DNA of 64,000 nucleotides from assembly GCA_018105865.1 (NCBI GenBank), contig CM030866.1, forward strand, positions 124,001 to 188,000, written 5' to 3'. Source of the DNA: Metaphire vulgaris (Eukaryota; Annelida; Clitellata; Crassiclitellata; Megascolecidae). Positions 41,530 to 52,588 of this stretch are shown here, in pieces. Every line of letters begins with the position of its first letter. The first letter of the stretch is position 1. The notes beneath the pieces were generated by a model, which did not search any database, was not told the origin of the DNA, and saw nothing but the letters and a program-made list of their open reading frames with translations. The translations under genes and the position numbers were made by a program.

Positions 41530-44500
41530 TAATAATAACAGTAATACTAATAACAATAATAATAACAATACAAACAGAAATGTCAGCAAAAAGAACAACA
41601 GCCCACTTCAAATAGTGGTCTGCAGTCTGGACACAGGGCAGACCCTACTAAACCACTCTAAACCTTGTTATTTATTGTTATTATAACATGAAATACATCT
41701 GCCATCATCAACCAAACATTCTGCTCCAGATCAGCTCTACTAAGACATTAATCGATGATTGATTGAATGAATGAATCATTCACTTTAACACACAGATGAA
41801 TGACAAATGAATGGATGGATTAAATAATGAATATAAAAAAACAAGGTATAACAGAATTAATAGCTTAGAAGAATGAATGAGCTTGATAATAAGTGAAGAA
41901 ATGACAGCAGTGGGTGTCTTTTGACCCCTCCTCCTTCCCTCCTCCACAATGCCATGCATTTGCATCTACATACATTGGTCAAGTGTTTGCCCTGCAACGG
42001 GACTTCATTTGCAGTCACGAAACTTGGTTGTATTCTATTGACTGTTGGCCATTCATTCATTCGCTCTCTAACAGAATTTACGAACCATAGGGGGCCGTCC
42101 AAAACATACGCCTTGAAAAGCAACGACATCTACCAACAGCACCCATCACTCACAGCACACTCACTCCATTGAAACAGAAGAGAACAGGAATACAGAACAC
42201 AAAGGGTGCAAGGATCAATGGAAGACTGGATGGACGGATGAATACATGCAAGAGTGACAATGTCATATCATTAGAAACTTCAGTAATGTATAGAAAACAT
42301 AAAATGCATTAGAGACTCAGAATGAATGAATGAATGAATGAATGAATATACGGTAATATAATAGCAACAAAATTTGAAAGTGAAAATGAATAATAAATTA
42401 CATGAATTGAATAAAATAGTTAAAAAATTATGGAATGCCATGGTCATCATAACTGTTCCAGAACTTCCAGCATAACTTTGCGTCCAGACCAAACTTGAAC
42501 AGATAAATTAACGAATTTGGCAAAACATTTCTGATTACGAAAGTAACCAAGGAATGTAAAACATGTTTGCTGCTCAGCATCAATAGCCATTTAACACAGC
42601 TCAGTGTTTAGATTCTCATCAGAGGGACAAGAATATGTCGCCAGCAAAGCGAATGGCTTTCCATAATCAGCATTCCATAACATCTAAGAACAACTCTACA
42701 CAACATCAACAACAACAACAACATCAAAGGCAGGTGCAAATCAGTCATTCATACAAGAAATGGTCAGACGGAATTCTCACTTCAGCAGCAAGAATATTCA
42801 TGACATTGAGGGCTTAGGAATGACAAAAATGAAAGACAGATCCAATCCAAAGACCTTTAAATCCATAAATCCTGTCTCTGTGCAATGCAAGGCGGCATAA
42901 ATTGCAAATGAAAGCCATTTGCAAAGCCACACAATTAACAAAATTCAAGCAAATTCAAACAGAAGCAAATCTTATTTCAACAAAAGCGGAAACCACAAAA
43001 AAGAACTAATGCGGAAATACCTGAGAACCAGTTCCATCTATTCTGGGAATTTCAAGAGCACAGGAAGAAGGACAGAGATAGTCTTCGTTCAATGGAGGAT
43101 CATCGTTTGTGTCTTGAAGGGCCATCCTCCGTTCACCAGAGTCCAAAATGTCCGACGGGATTGGTCCAGAGGCTTCTGGATGACAACGGAAGCCTCCGTC
43201 ACTGACTTCCGGTGACTTCTGCTGGTAACTGGAGTCCTGGAATGAATTGGAAATGACTGGTAAAGGTGAACCTTTGGCGTTTGTCGTCTGGCAAAAGGCC
43301 GTCACAGGACACGCGATCAACTGCGTGTTTAGCCTGAAATCAGCAAAACGGATTAAATCACATTTCTTACATAAAAATCACTTATAATTGAATTAGATTT
43401 CAAGAAAATTGACCAATGCCAAAAAGTAGACAAACAAACAAAATAATTTTCTCACGAGTCATAAAATAGAAAAACACGACAAGTGCAAGGAAAAACACCG
43501 GATAGACAGAAAGTTCTGAAGACTGAACACAGATATAACTTATTAGCAGGAACGAATGACTTCTTCACACGAAATCGACCTCTCTAGAGTTGTGAAAACA
43601 TAATGGAAGCCCAGTGGTGGCTGCCCACCCAAACCGTCCGCTCTCTTCGCCTTTGTTGATCGTCTCCTGTGCTCTGACGCATTCGATGGCGCTCCTTCAG
43701 TCGTTGGTCGATGAGCGGAGTGGAAATCTCACAGAGATGCTGGGCCAAGACCTGCTCACGATGGCGGGTGAACTCTCCAAGTCCCTCCCTCTGCAAGTCC
43801 AACTGATGACCTATGACGTCGTTAAAGGTCGGACGCTCCACGACCTGCGATCGTCTCTGCAAAGCATAGGCGACTCTGAAGGCGCTTGCAACAACGGTGT
43901 TCAATTCCTCTGCCTAAGATCAACAAACCGCACACATCAACTGTCCTAATTAATACGTCGAATAATCCAACTGAATATCTGAAAGCATAAGAAGCCCCGC
44001 GCAGAGCCTCTAAATGCAGTGGGTACTGGCAGTGAATAGCAGTGAAATCTCATCGGATCTTAGTTGTTTACATTGCAATATTAAGACTAGAGAGAGAGAG
44101 AGAAAAGCATCTTGTTGGCTTACTTCTTGAGGATTTCTCGTCATAAAGACATGACAATACTGGAAGCTGGTGTCAGCCTTTGGCTCACGTGCCAGAAATG
44201 AAAACTGACGGAATTCCGGATGGCAAGTGGCATAGGATATCCGCCTCAACGCATGAACCATCAGGATACTCTGCAGAGAGCAAACAACGGCTGACAAGTA
44301 AGTAAATAAGTGCACCCAGAAGCAAAAGAAACGCTATTTCGTGAAGATTCTAATTTGTTTAACATTCTGAGGAGGCAACACCAGAAAACCTCATTCAGTT
44401 GAGAATTTCCATCGTCCATTGGACACAACACAATGGAGCAGTTCAATACAGCTTACTGTACATAAAAGTATTTCAAATAAACTTTCTCACAACTTTACAT

Positions 44501-44597
44501 CTTAAATTGTGGAATATACCTGTAATCAGTCTAAGAAGATATCATCTACCATTCTTATGGCGCTATATAAGCTGTCTCAATAATAATAATAATAATC

Positions 44598-44694
<97 letters not shown>

Positions 44695-47086
44695 CTGATA
44701 TGTGATGCTAACCTCCCCAGTGTGTGAACAGACTTTAATACCAGACAATGAGATTGCCAAAAGCACAGGTCGTGTTTTACCAACGCCCTAAAACCAATGA
44801 CTGCAATTATGACATTTGCATTTAAAACATTTCAACTTTATTATTATTATTATTATTATTATTGCGACAATTTATATAGTGCAATAAGCATGGCGAAAGT
44901 CCAAAGCCAAGAGCACTTTACACGGGGCACTTGTAGGAGATATTGAATAAGCGCGTCTTTCGTTTCTTTGCAATCAGTTTGGAAGAGGTCACACTTTAGT
45001 CACTTCGTCTGGTAATGCATTCCATAGGACTTTACTTTTATCAATGGTTCCAAGAATCTTGATTCATTCATTATAAAAAAATTCATTGAATTAATATTGA
45101 AATGACAAAAAGGGTTACATGTGAACAAAATATCAAAAGGAATCTGAAAGCACTAAAAGCAACCTATAAAGCCCTTGGTACAGTGTGACCAATATAAATA
45201 ACCAACAGACTCCTTAACCCCTTAACTGGGGATCCTGGATATATCCGTCCATTTTACATTGAGTTACAGTTAAATACACAGTTAAGGGGTTAATAGGAAA
45301 ATGTGCAGCCTGACTAAAGGCTGCTCTCAGCAGAAGAAGGGAAATGGCAGCCTATGCAGAGCTACACAGAGCTGGATAAATAGTAACAGGAGAATAACAC
45401 AGAGTGAGAGAAAACATTTGGAAGAGAACAGGAGCCCAATCTGATGATAAACTGGGTTCTGAAATAAAATACACAAGCAATGATAGACAAGAAGATGATA
45501 ACATGATCTCTTAACACACAAACAACAGGAAGCAAAAATAGATGTCAACTGCTTAACAACATACAAATGAACTTCATTAGGAAGGCACAAAACACTTGCC
45601 TTAGTTTGCTTTTCCTATTTTCCCTCTGCATTTTACCTCAAGTTATCAACAAGCAACCCTAATAGTTTCACTAAACTAAATAGTCTTGAGCAATGGACAT
45701 TTCAAATTGAAACACTAAATAATATAAACACTAAAAGAATATTATTATCAAAGAACCTTGAAACTACCCCTCCCCCCCCGCAATCACTATCATAAACCAC
45801 CTAGCACTGCTTCTATGACGCCTCAAACAGCTCTGGTCTGTCTATAAGTCAATTCATGCACAGCTTTTTAAAACTGAAGAACCCATTCTCAAGCACCATG
45901 CAGCTATGAAGTTGTTTGCACTATTAAGCCATGTTCCATACAACCATAAGAACAATACATGAGCAACAAGTATATCAAAACCATTATATTTGTTATCATT
46001 AAATACAGGTAATATATCCTATAAAGACGTCAGTACACCGGCAACTTCATTTCATCAAACATCACTGAACGCCTGTTAGACGGCATCCATTGGTGGCAGA
46101 TGGCAGGCCCGTTGAGAGAAATTTCGGGCCCCTGGGCAGGGCAGTCATGACCCACGGGCCCCTAAAAAGTTTTAAAGTTTATATTTTTTAGAAAGTCTGT
46201 CCTCAAAAATTCTAAGGTTTCCAAAAATATACAAAAATATACAGGTAAAGTGTGAAAAACCTGCAATGACCTTTCTTTCAGCAGTTTCACAATAATAATA
46301 AATAGTATTGCATGAGATAACATTTTGCAGACCCGCCAGCGGCCTCCTACAGATCGTCTGGCCCCTGAGCACTTCCCCTCTAGCATTCCCCCTCTCGGTG
46401 GGCCTGACAGACGGAGAATTAATGGGTCCGCACTGTACTCAAGTAACAGAAATAGTGTCTGTGAATTAAGCACAGGATTAGCTGCTTCTCTGTTCCTCTG
46501 CTGTCAGCCGCTGAGGATAATAGCCACAGTCCACAACGGTCAAAGGTCACCACCACCACCACCACCACCACCACCGGCTCACCTTCATCTCCAGCAGCAT
46601 CCTTCGAACGCATTCCATGCATTCATCCTGATTTTCACCAACCACCGGAAACGACCCAGCATACTAAAGAACAAGAACAAGAGAGGGAGAATATCTAGAA
46701 ATGTCAAATACACAAATACAAGTGAAAATATTTAGACTAAATAAGCTGGCTGTTTGTTCATCAAAACACCAGAATTTATACAACCGGTATTAAGTTTTAA
46801 CAGAGGCAAATATTGTGAAGAAATCATCTGAGAGAAATTAATTCGTGGCAAGGAAGTCAATTACACCGCATATCTCAAGGTCATCATAGGTCTCATAGAT
46901 TTTCAGGAAATATCGAAATAAAAACTGGCATTTAGAAGTTCAACATTCTCAGTCATGCAAAGCATAATACACAGTTTTATCAGATCAAAGAATGAACACA
47001 TCTTAGAACAGAGAAGAAATCAATACATAGACACAAGCATTTCACTCAAAAGACACAAAGACTCAGAGAGACACATGCACAGACTA

Positions 47087-47118
<32 letters not shown>

Positions 47119-48103
47119 TCAGGACAATTTGTTGCAGGAGAATTCTCTGTGTCCCAGAGTCTATTAAGAGGACTCTTCTAAAGACCGTTGCTGTTGATAA
47201 TTTATTTCACTGACTTCCTTCACTACGCTTGGTTTTGGTCAACTCTGACATATCAACAAAAAATGGTCAAACGATGAACAGAGAGAAAAAGAAAGGAGAA
47301 GATGGAACATTAAATGAACATAAGTTGTTCAATTAGAATATTAGAATAGACTTTCACATTTTACGATCAACAATCTACCCACAAATTATAAAAAAATGTT
47401 TCTACAATCTGCGTCTTAATTCATCACGATTTGTCTGCCTGCCTCCCTGCTTGCCTGTCTGTCTGCCTGCCTGTCTATTCCTGCGTTTCCTAATAACAAA
47501 CATATTGCCTTGGTCACCATCTGCTCTCTACCATTGATTCTTTCCACTACAGTCTACACTCTCTTGTAGCCTATTCATAAGAGTCTAGATTCTAAGCTAC
47601 AATATTGTTTAAACTCCTCATAAGAAGAAAACACCAGATGATGATTTATCATTAGATAAGCAAACGAAAAACATCATAGAAAGCAAAGATATGCGGCTCT
47701 TTTCTCCAGAAGACAAAAGATAAACAAGAGCAGCAAATGGTTTTGCTGTCAGCCTCTGCTGCTGAATATCATCACAGCTAATAATAACAAATATGGCATC
47801 GTGGTCCAGTGGTTAGAGAGCTCATCTGCCAGTCGTCAGTTGTGACAGAAACTGTCAGTTTTTCTATTCCTCAAAAAGTGCAACTCAATTATAAATTGAT
47901 GCTCACATCATCTTCACTAAAACTGCAATGATCGGAGACTGTCTGCAGAGTGAAGCTGTTCAAGAAATGTCTGAAATAAAAATCTAAACAACGGAACAAA
48001 CAAAAGAACAAACCTCAACTACTGCAATGCTCTCCCAATAACTCTGCTCCTTCCAGATTTCGCTTGGATGAACTGGTAACTGCTTCAGAGCTAAGAAGCT
48101 CAT
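37714..48103 (-). CDS. SH2D5: PTB-SH2 adaptor, SH2D5-like, 9 exons
   Basis: A cytoplasmic phosphotyrosine-signalling adaptor. Exons: 48014-48103, 46583-46663, 44713-44787, 44124-44270, 43629-43913, 43021-43320, 39532-39710, 38415-38589 and 37714-37860 (1479 nt, 492 residues). PTB domain (about residues 20-155): SIAVVEYAGSFPV, LLAISLSGIKVCSHTGE, VHALRRISYATCHPEFRQF, YCHVFMTRNPQE, SAFRVAYALQRR. The ALRRISYATCHPEF and AFxLAY blocks recall mammalian SH2D5. The linker holds DYLCPSS and RYENNEGRDIYQGPPTP; YENN fits the GRB2 SH2 consensus pYxN. SH2 domain (about 384-480): GSFVIRDSTTHPGCFALSV with the phosphate-binding Arg, HYLITRTAKGCF, TLDSLVTHH. The 43629/43320 junction uses the phase-0 choice and is the least certain. 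SHC or tensin relatives are less likely on domain order and sequence. Confidence 0.85.
39491..39527. repeat. (TG)n at a splice donor
   Basis: The tract overlaps the donor of the exon 39532-39710: on the minus strand the intron starts gttaacacacac. Length changes lie within four bases of the splice site. Confidence 0.85.
40486..40793. repeat. (CTA)/(CCA) trinucleotide repeats
   Basis: Two blocks of CTA, CCA and ATT units around a unique segment at about 40600-40665, inside a 3.3-kb intron of the PTB-SH2 gene. Confidence 0.9.
41143..41262. repeat. (CCT)/(CCTC) pyrimidine tract
   Basis: About 120 bp of nearly pure C and T on the plus strand, in the same intron. A TAA tract lies nearby at 41499-41540. 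Confidence 0.9.
44578..44697. repeat. (AAT)n(GAT)n(AAT)n microsatellite
   Basis: A compound trinucleotide tract ending 16 bp before the donor of the exon 44713-44787. Confidence 0.9.
45214..45293. mobile_element. 80-bp piggyBac-like MITE, copy 2
   Basis: TTAA lies at both ends with inverted termini CCCCTTAACTG...CAGTTAAGGGG. Same length as, and nearly identical inside to, the copy at 12824-12903. It lies in an intron of the PTB-SH2 gene. Confidence 0.85.
46104..46405. mobile_element. hAT-type element, 302 bp
   Basis: Ends CAGGCCCGTTGAGAG and the reverse complement CAGGCCCACCGAGAG differ at two positions. The flanking octamers gcagatgg and acagacgg match at 6 of 8 bases. It is an old non-autonomous insertion in an intron of the PTB-SH2 gene. 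Confidence 0.65.
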
Positions 48104-48481
48104 TTTTATACTCACAAAGAACTTCAACTCAAGCAATCCTGTGAAGACATTCTGTCACGTCTGATGACCTCGATTGACCTTTACTACTGGTGATCAAATC
48201 AAGACATTGCAAAAACACAACGAAAGGACAGTCTTGTTTTGAAACACTCAAATCCTATTTTGTGAATCAACAATGGAAGACAACTGCGATGAAACATCTT
48301 TGAAAACAATGTGAAGCATTCCAAAGTTCTCAACAAAATTCCACATTTATAACACAATCAGGAAAAGCAATGAGATGACTTTTATCTTTTTTATCTTTGC
48401 CAAACCACAGTCTTAGTTTCACTCCCAAGATATCAATGTCACAAATACACAAACTCTTTGTCATGTTTTCATTGTTGCCTT

Positions 48482-51400
48482 TTAGAGCCACTTCCTTTGA
48501 AAGCCTTCTGTGATGGCCTCAGTCGTCACAGAGTCCGTCTCTTCATCTACAAATAACTGATGCTCAGTCACTGCGTCAAACACTTTGACAATCACCAGAG
48601 GCCGCTCTACGCTTCCGTCTAAAGCACGGGTGTCAAGACTTTTTGGGCAGCGGGCCAAATCACATGTCTTCCTTGTCCTCGCAGGCCAAATGCATAAATG
48701 CTTGTCAGTATTATATTCCAAAATCTGAGCTATCTAAAAATCTTAAGTAAAATGACGAAAACATTAAATGGCCATACATTATATTATTTACATTGATTTG
48801 ATTACAACCTATTGTTGTAACTATATATGAAAAACCGTATTCTAGTCATGCCTAACAGAAGCAGTTACATTTCAAACTCTGTTAATGGCGAAGAACAAAA
48901 GATCAACTTGAAAACATATAAAGTTAGATGATGGCCGATGTAGATGGGGAAGCTGATGAGACGTGACATTGCTTATTTTTCACTGGTTTAGCAATGTCTG
49001 GTCTTAAACCTGCAGCCAAATCTACTCTCAAATTTACTGAGGGTTTGCTAACTAACGCAAGTATGCTAGGTGAGTATATGGCTGCATATCTTGAATATAA
49101 GTACACAAATATATTTTGACCATTTGACAAAGAATAGATTTTTAAAAAGACTGTGCATCGTGTGGTTTAAAATGGCTTGCACTCTTTGTGGCATTTCAAA
49201 CTCCTTAGAATAAAATTGCGACAGAATATATTGACAATTCTAGAACGATTTGACACAATGAAGATGGAAGCAAACGAAAATCGAGTTTTAATTCGTTTCA
49301 TCACTCCTCTGAATTTTTGCATATCTATAGCTTGCTGTAACAATAGTCCTTCCATAGGCTCACCATTTTGTGGCATTTCGAACGCTCTAGAATAAAATTG
49401 AGATGGAATACATTGACAATCCTGGAATGATTTGACGCATTAAAGATGGGGACACAAGAAAATGCTGATAAGACGCCCGGTAGGGTGAGGGGCGCCAATC
49501 GGCAGCCCTCCCCCCCACAGTAGGATCGATCAGAAGAAGAGTGCCTCTCTCTGTCCGTCTGTCCGTTGAACTGTTCATCCGTGCAGTTGTGTGGCAGAAT
49601 TAAAACACTGCTAACAACCAGGACCACCTATACAGTATAGACCAGTCAGTGGAGCCAAGTAACAACATCGCTATAAGGTCACATGACCACAGAGTTGACG
49701 TTATCTGCTCTCAAATGACCCAGGATGAAAATCATTCATTCACAAGAAAAAGAAACAGGACACATTGGATTTCTCCAATCACAAAATGCTGTTATGGTAA
49801 CGAGTAATTAACTAAACAATCGCTTACAGAAATCAATAACTCATCAAATATTTATAATATCCATTAATATATTAATTACCACTGGACTATAATGCCCAAT
49901 GACAGCAATAGCAACTGCTTCTGCAGCAGATGATACAGTGCTGGTATCTCCAGTAAAGCCCAGCTGGATGTCATATTCAAGGGAAAGTGGAGATAACTTA
50001 AACAGTAACAGGATCAAAGCTTTTCATTATATCTTCATGTCTAATTATTCTCTCATTTCACTGCTCAAATGTCTTATATCCAACAGCCTCTTTTGTCTCC
50101 TTATATCAACAGTCTTCATCCATATATCCACTGCAAGAAGTCCATTTAGACAGAGGACATGGATAACAGCTCTCATCTTATTCACCAATGCAATTTCATT
50201 TAGCACTGGAGCATTTATTGGGTCAATTTTTTCCCCAAAAATATAAACAATAACAATTCTATAATCATGCTATCTAGAATATCAGCTGGCCATAAGAAAT
50301 TGGGCAAATTAAGCATCCTCTCACATTGACTCCAGGGCAGAGCTAATCACTTCAGATAGCACTAAATTAGCAATGCTTCTTCAGTCCTCATTGGGTCCTA
50401 AAACAATGATGGCCCTGATCAGTGTAACAAACACAGATTTCCAGTGATTCCACTAGACATAAAACGCATCCAAACGCTCTCAAATGAAAATGCCAATATT
50501 TCAATAGTTCAGAGCAGTGGTTCTCAAACATTTTAGGATTTCTTGCATAGCAGGTCCCTTAGAAAATTTATTGATGACTCGCAGACCTTATAAAATTCGA
50601 ATTTATGTTACCTGTAATTAACGCATAGGCTACTTGTTTTGTCAATCAATTATTTAATCAGAAAATTGCAAATCTTAGTCATCAAATTTAACTTCAAATG
50701 AAATCAGCACTCTTAGGGCCATCAGTGTTTTGTGTTCTGAGGTGTTGGTGAGATATCTTGAGAAAGGACCTTTACGGCCCCTCTGAAATCGCTTGGCGGT
50801 CCGATATGGGATAATGGGACCATGGACCCCAGATTGAGAACCACTGGTCCAGTTGTTTCAAAATAATAAATACAGATTTTAAAGTAGTAGTAGACTTCTT
50901 TAGCGCCATTGTAGTAGTACATCTGCACCAGTCGATGGTCGACTGTGCACCAACTGCACAAACACCAGGGCAATGTCCCGGACAAAATCACAGGTGAATA
51001 GAATGAACATACGCGCAATACGGAAAACATCAGAACGTGTTATAATAATGAAACTATTTTTAAAGTAAACCTTAATGCATAAATATAATATTAAATGCCC
51101 GGATCCTCATACCAGAGCGTCGACAGTTGCGTTCGTTGAGTCGTGGAGATTGAGGGACTTGACCAATCGTCTCGGACTGATGCACGACCCATCCGGCAGG
51201 TCGGTCTCATCGGCCGAAAACTGAGCTGCAATGGAAGACGGGGACAGAGGCTTCAACGTTATCGGCGATCCAGGGCGTTCAGTTGGGGGGCAACCAAGAA
51301 TAATTATCAGAAATCCCGCTTCAAAAATCGTTTAATTTCCACAAGAAAGCAACAACAGATGCTAAATATTCGAAGCAAAATCACAAAAAGTGAAAATATC

Positions 51401-51613
51401 TGAGCAAAACATACGGGAATCCATTCACAAAATAACAAGACTACCTACATCTAATATCGTTCATCGAGTCAGCTGTTGTACGAGAGAGTGCACACTTATC
51501 ATTCCTCCAAGTGCACACTAGATGGCAGCTCTAGAGTGATTTTCCAGATTTTCCATTCTATCGCGGAAAACTTTGGTTGATCTATACGGACCTTTGGGAC
51601 GTTCGGAGGTCAT
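48482..51613 (-). CDS. Unrecognised small gene, probably 4 exons, about 124 residues
   Basis: Exons read on the minus strand: 51592-51613 (MTSERPK), 51113-51225 (QFSADETDLPDGSC then NLHDSTNATVDAL), 49880-49996 (LSPLSLEYDIQLGFTGDTST then AVAIAVIGHYSPV) and 48482-48604 (RPLVIVKVFDAVTEHQLFVD then GFQRKWL and stop). The first three join with matching phases and good acceptors (cttccattgcag). The last junction is weak, since its acceptor lies next to a transposon insertion, and a small exon may be missing. The strand-rich middle and the VKVFDAVTEHQLFVDEE segment look like real protein, but I know no family. Its end lies 379 bp upstream of the PTB-SH2 start, and its start faces EDC3. Confidence 0.5.
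48625..49140. mobile_element. hAT-type (Charlie-like) repeat
   Basis: The left end cacgggtgtcaagac followed by tttttgggcagcgggccaaa matches the widespread hAT end CAGGGGTGTCAAACTC and its GCGGGCCA interior. The right boundary is not defined; 49140 is approximate. It inserted 20 bases from the acceptor of the neighbouring last exon. Confidence 0.5.
50515..50846. mobile_element. hAT-type MITE, 332 bp
   Basis: Inverted ends CAGTGGTTCTCAAACATT and AGATTGAGAACCACTG, the classic hAT-Charlie terminus. The flanking octamers gttcagag and gtccagtt match at 6 of 8 bases. Confidence 0.75.
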
Positions 51614-52022
51614 ATTCAAACCGACGATCGACGCGTCCTTCTGAGTTTTGAAACATATCAAGGCTATCAAAAGCCTATCATACTGGTGCCTACAATTAAG
51701 TATTAAAATGCCAAATATGGTCTCATCAATTTTTATGATCTTTCTACATATTTTTACATTTAATCTCAGACGTTTGAAAATTATTAATAAAGTCTAAATT
51801 TCTATTGATTGATTGAAAAATTGCAATTTTTACATTTAAAACAACTAAACAAGCTGCAAATGTTTTCAGAGCGTAGCCTCCGGAACAGAGACGCGTCATC
51901 TACTTCCGGTTTGTACTTGCCGTGTTTTTCAGTTTCTTGTGAGATTTCTGTTGTTAAATCCAAGAATTTCATCGGATTTTCATAATTTTATAATAAAAAT
52001 CCGCTTAAATCGTCGTTTATTG
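51614..52022. promoter_or_regulatory. Probable divergent promoter between the small gene and EDC3
   Basis: The minus-strand ATG at 51613 and the EDC3 5' UTR exon (ending at 52022, donor gtgagt at 52023) lie head-to-head within about 400 bp. No TATA box is obvious. A compact bidirectional promoter is the simplest reading. Confidence 0.4.
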
Positions 52023-52588
52023 GTGAGTAAGGAGCGAGCCTTCGGCTGTTGTCTTTCTCGAGAGCGACTGCTTTGCTGAAATTATTGTTCGTTTCTGTAG
52101 CTTTGTAAGTGTGCCACCACAAATAGTTTCCAGAAAACTTAATAAAATTCCGTTTTATTTGACTAAGCTGATGATACATTTCTAGAGTCGTTATGCGAGG
52201 CGTTATGATCATGGTTGATCAGAAATCCGGCGAAATTCTTTCTATATGAACCATGGCCTAAGACTAACTGGGTGTTTCCTTTTGATTACTGATTAATTAC
52301 ATGGGCATAGACGATGAGAGTTCTTTAAGTTCTTCGAGTAGAGATACTATGCAATCATACGTGGTCAAATTCAAGCTCAGTTGCCATATAAAGTCTTTTG
52401 TTGACCAAAAATTTTGAAGTGGCCTGTCAGAGCAGTAGTTGTCCGATGCTTGACAGAATTCTGTAAATTGCAGCAATTTTTTGTATTTTCGATTAGCTTG
52501 TTCTGAGGACTGAGCTGTTTTGGAGAGAAATTGACAATTGTCAAGGCATTGCAAAATAAATAAACCACTCTTTTGTGATTTGTAGAGG

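Noticed and set aside
43323..43333. Alternative acceptor at 43334 for the PTB-SH2 linker exon
   Set aside because: It needs a phase-2 donor in the preceding exon and none is good. The acceptor at 43321 with the gtgggc donor at 43628 keeps phase 0.
47790..47850. tRNA-like segment (gtggtccagtggttagagag)
   Set aside because: An A-box-like sequence is present, but there is no recognisable B box (GGTTCGAATCC) or cloverleaf. At most it is a decayed SINE head.
48014..48160. Plus-strand reading that resembles a reverse-transcriptase tail (SAPSRFRLDELVTASELRSS)
   Set aside because: The same bases on the minus strand give an ATG exon of 30 codons whose donor joins in phase to YAGSFPV and completes the PTB domain, which is far better supported.
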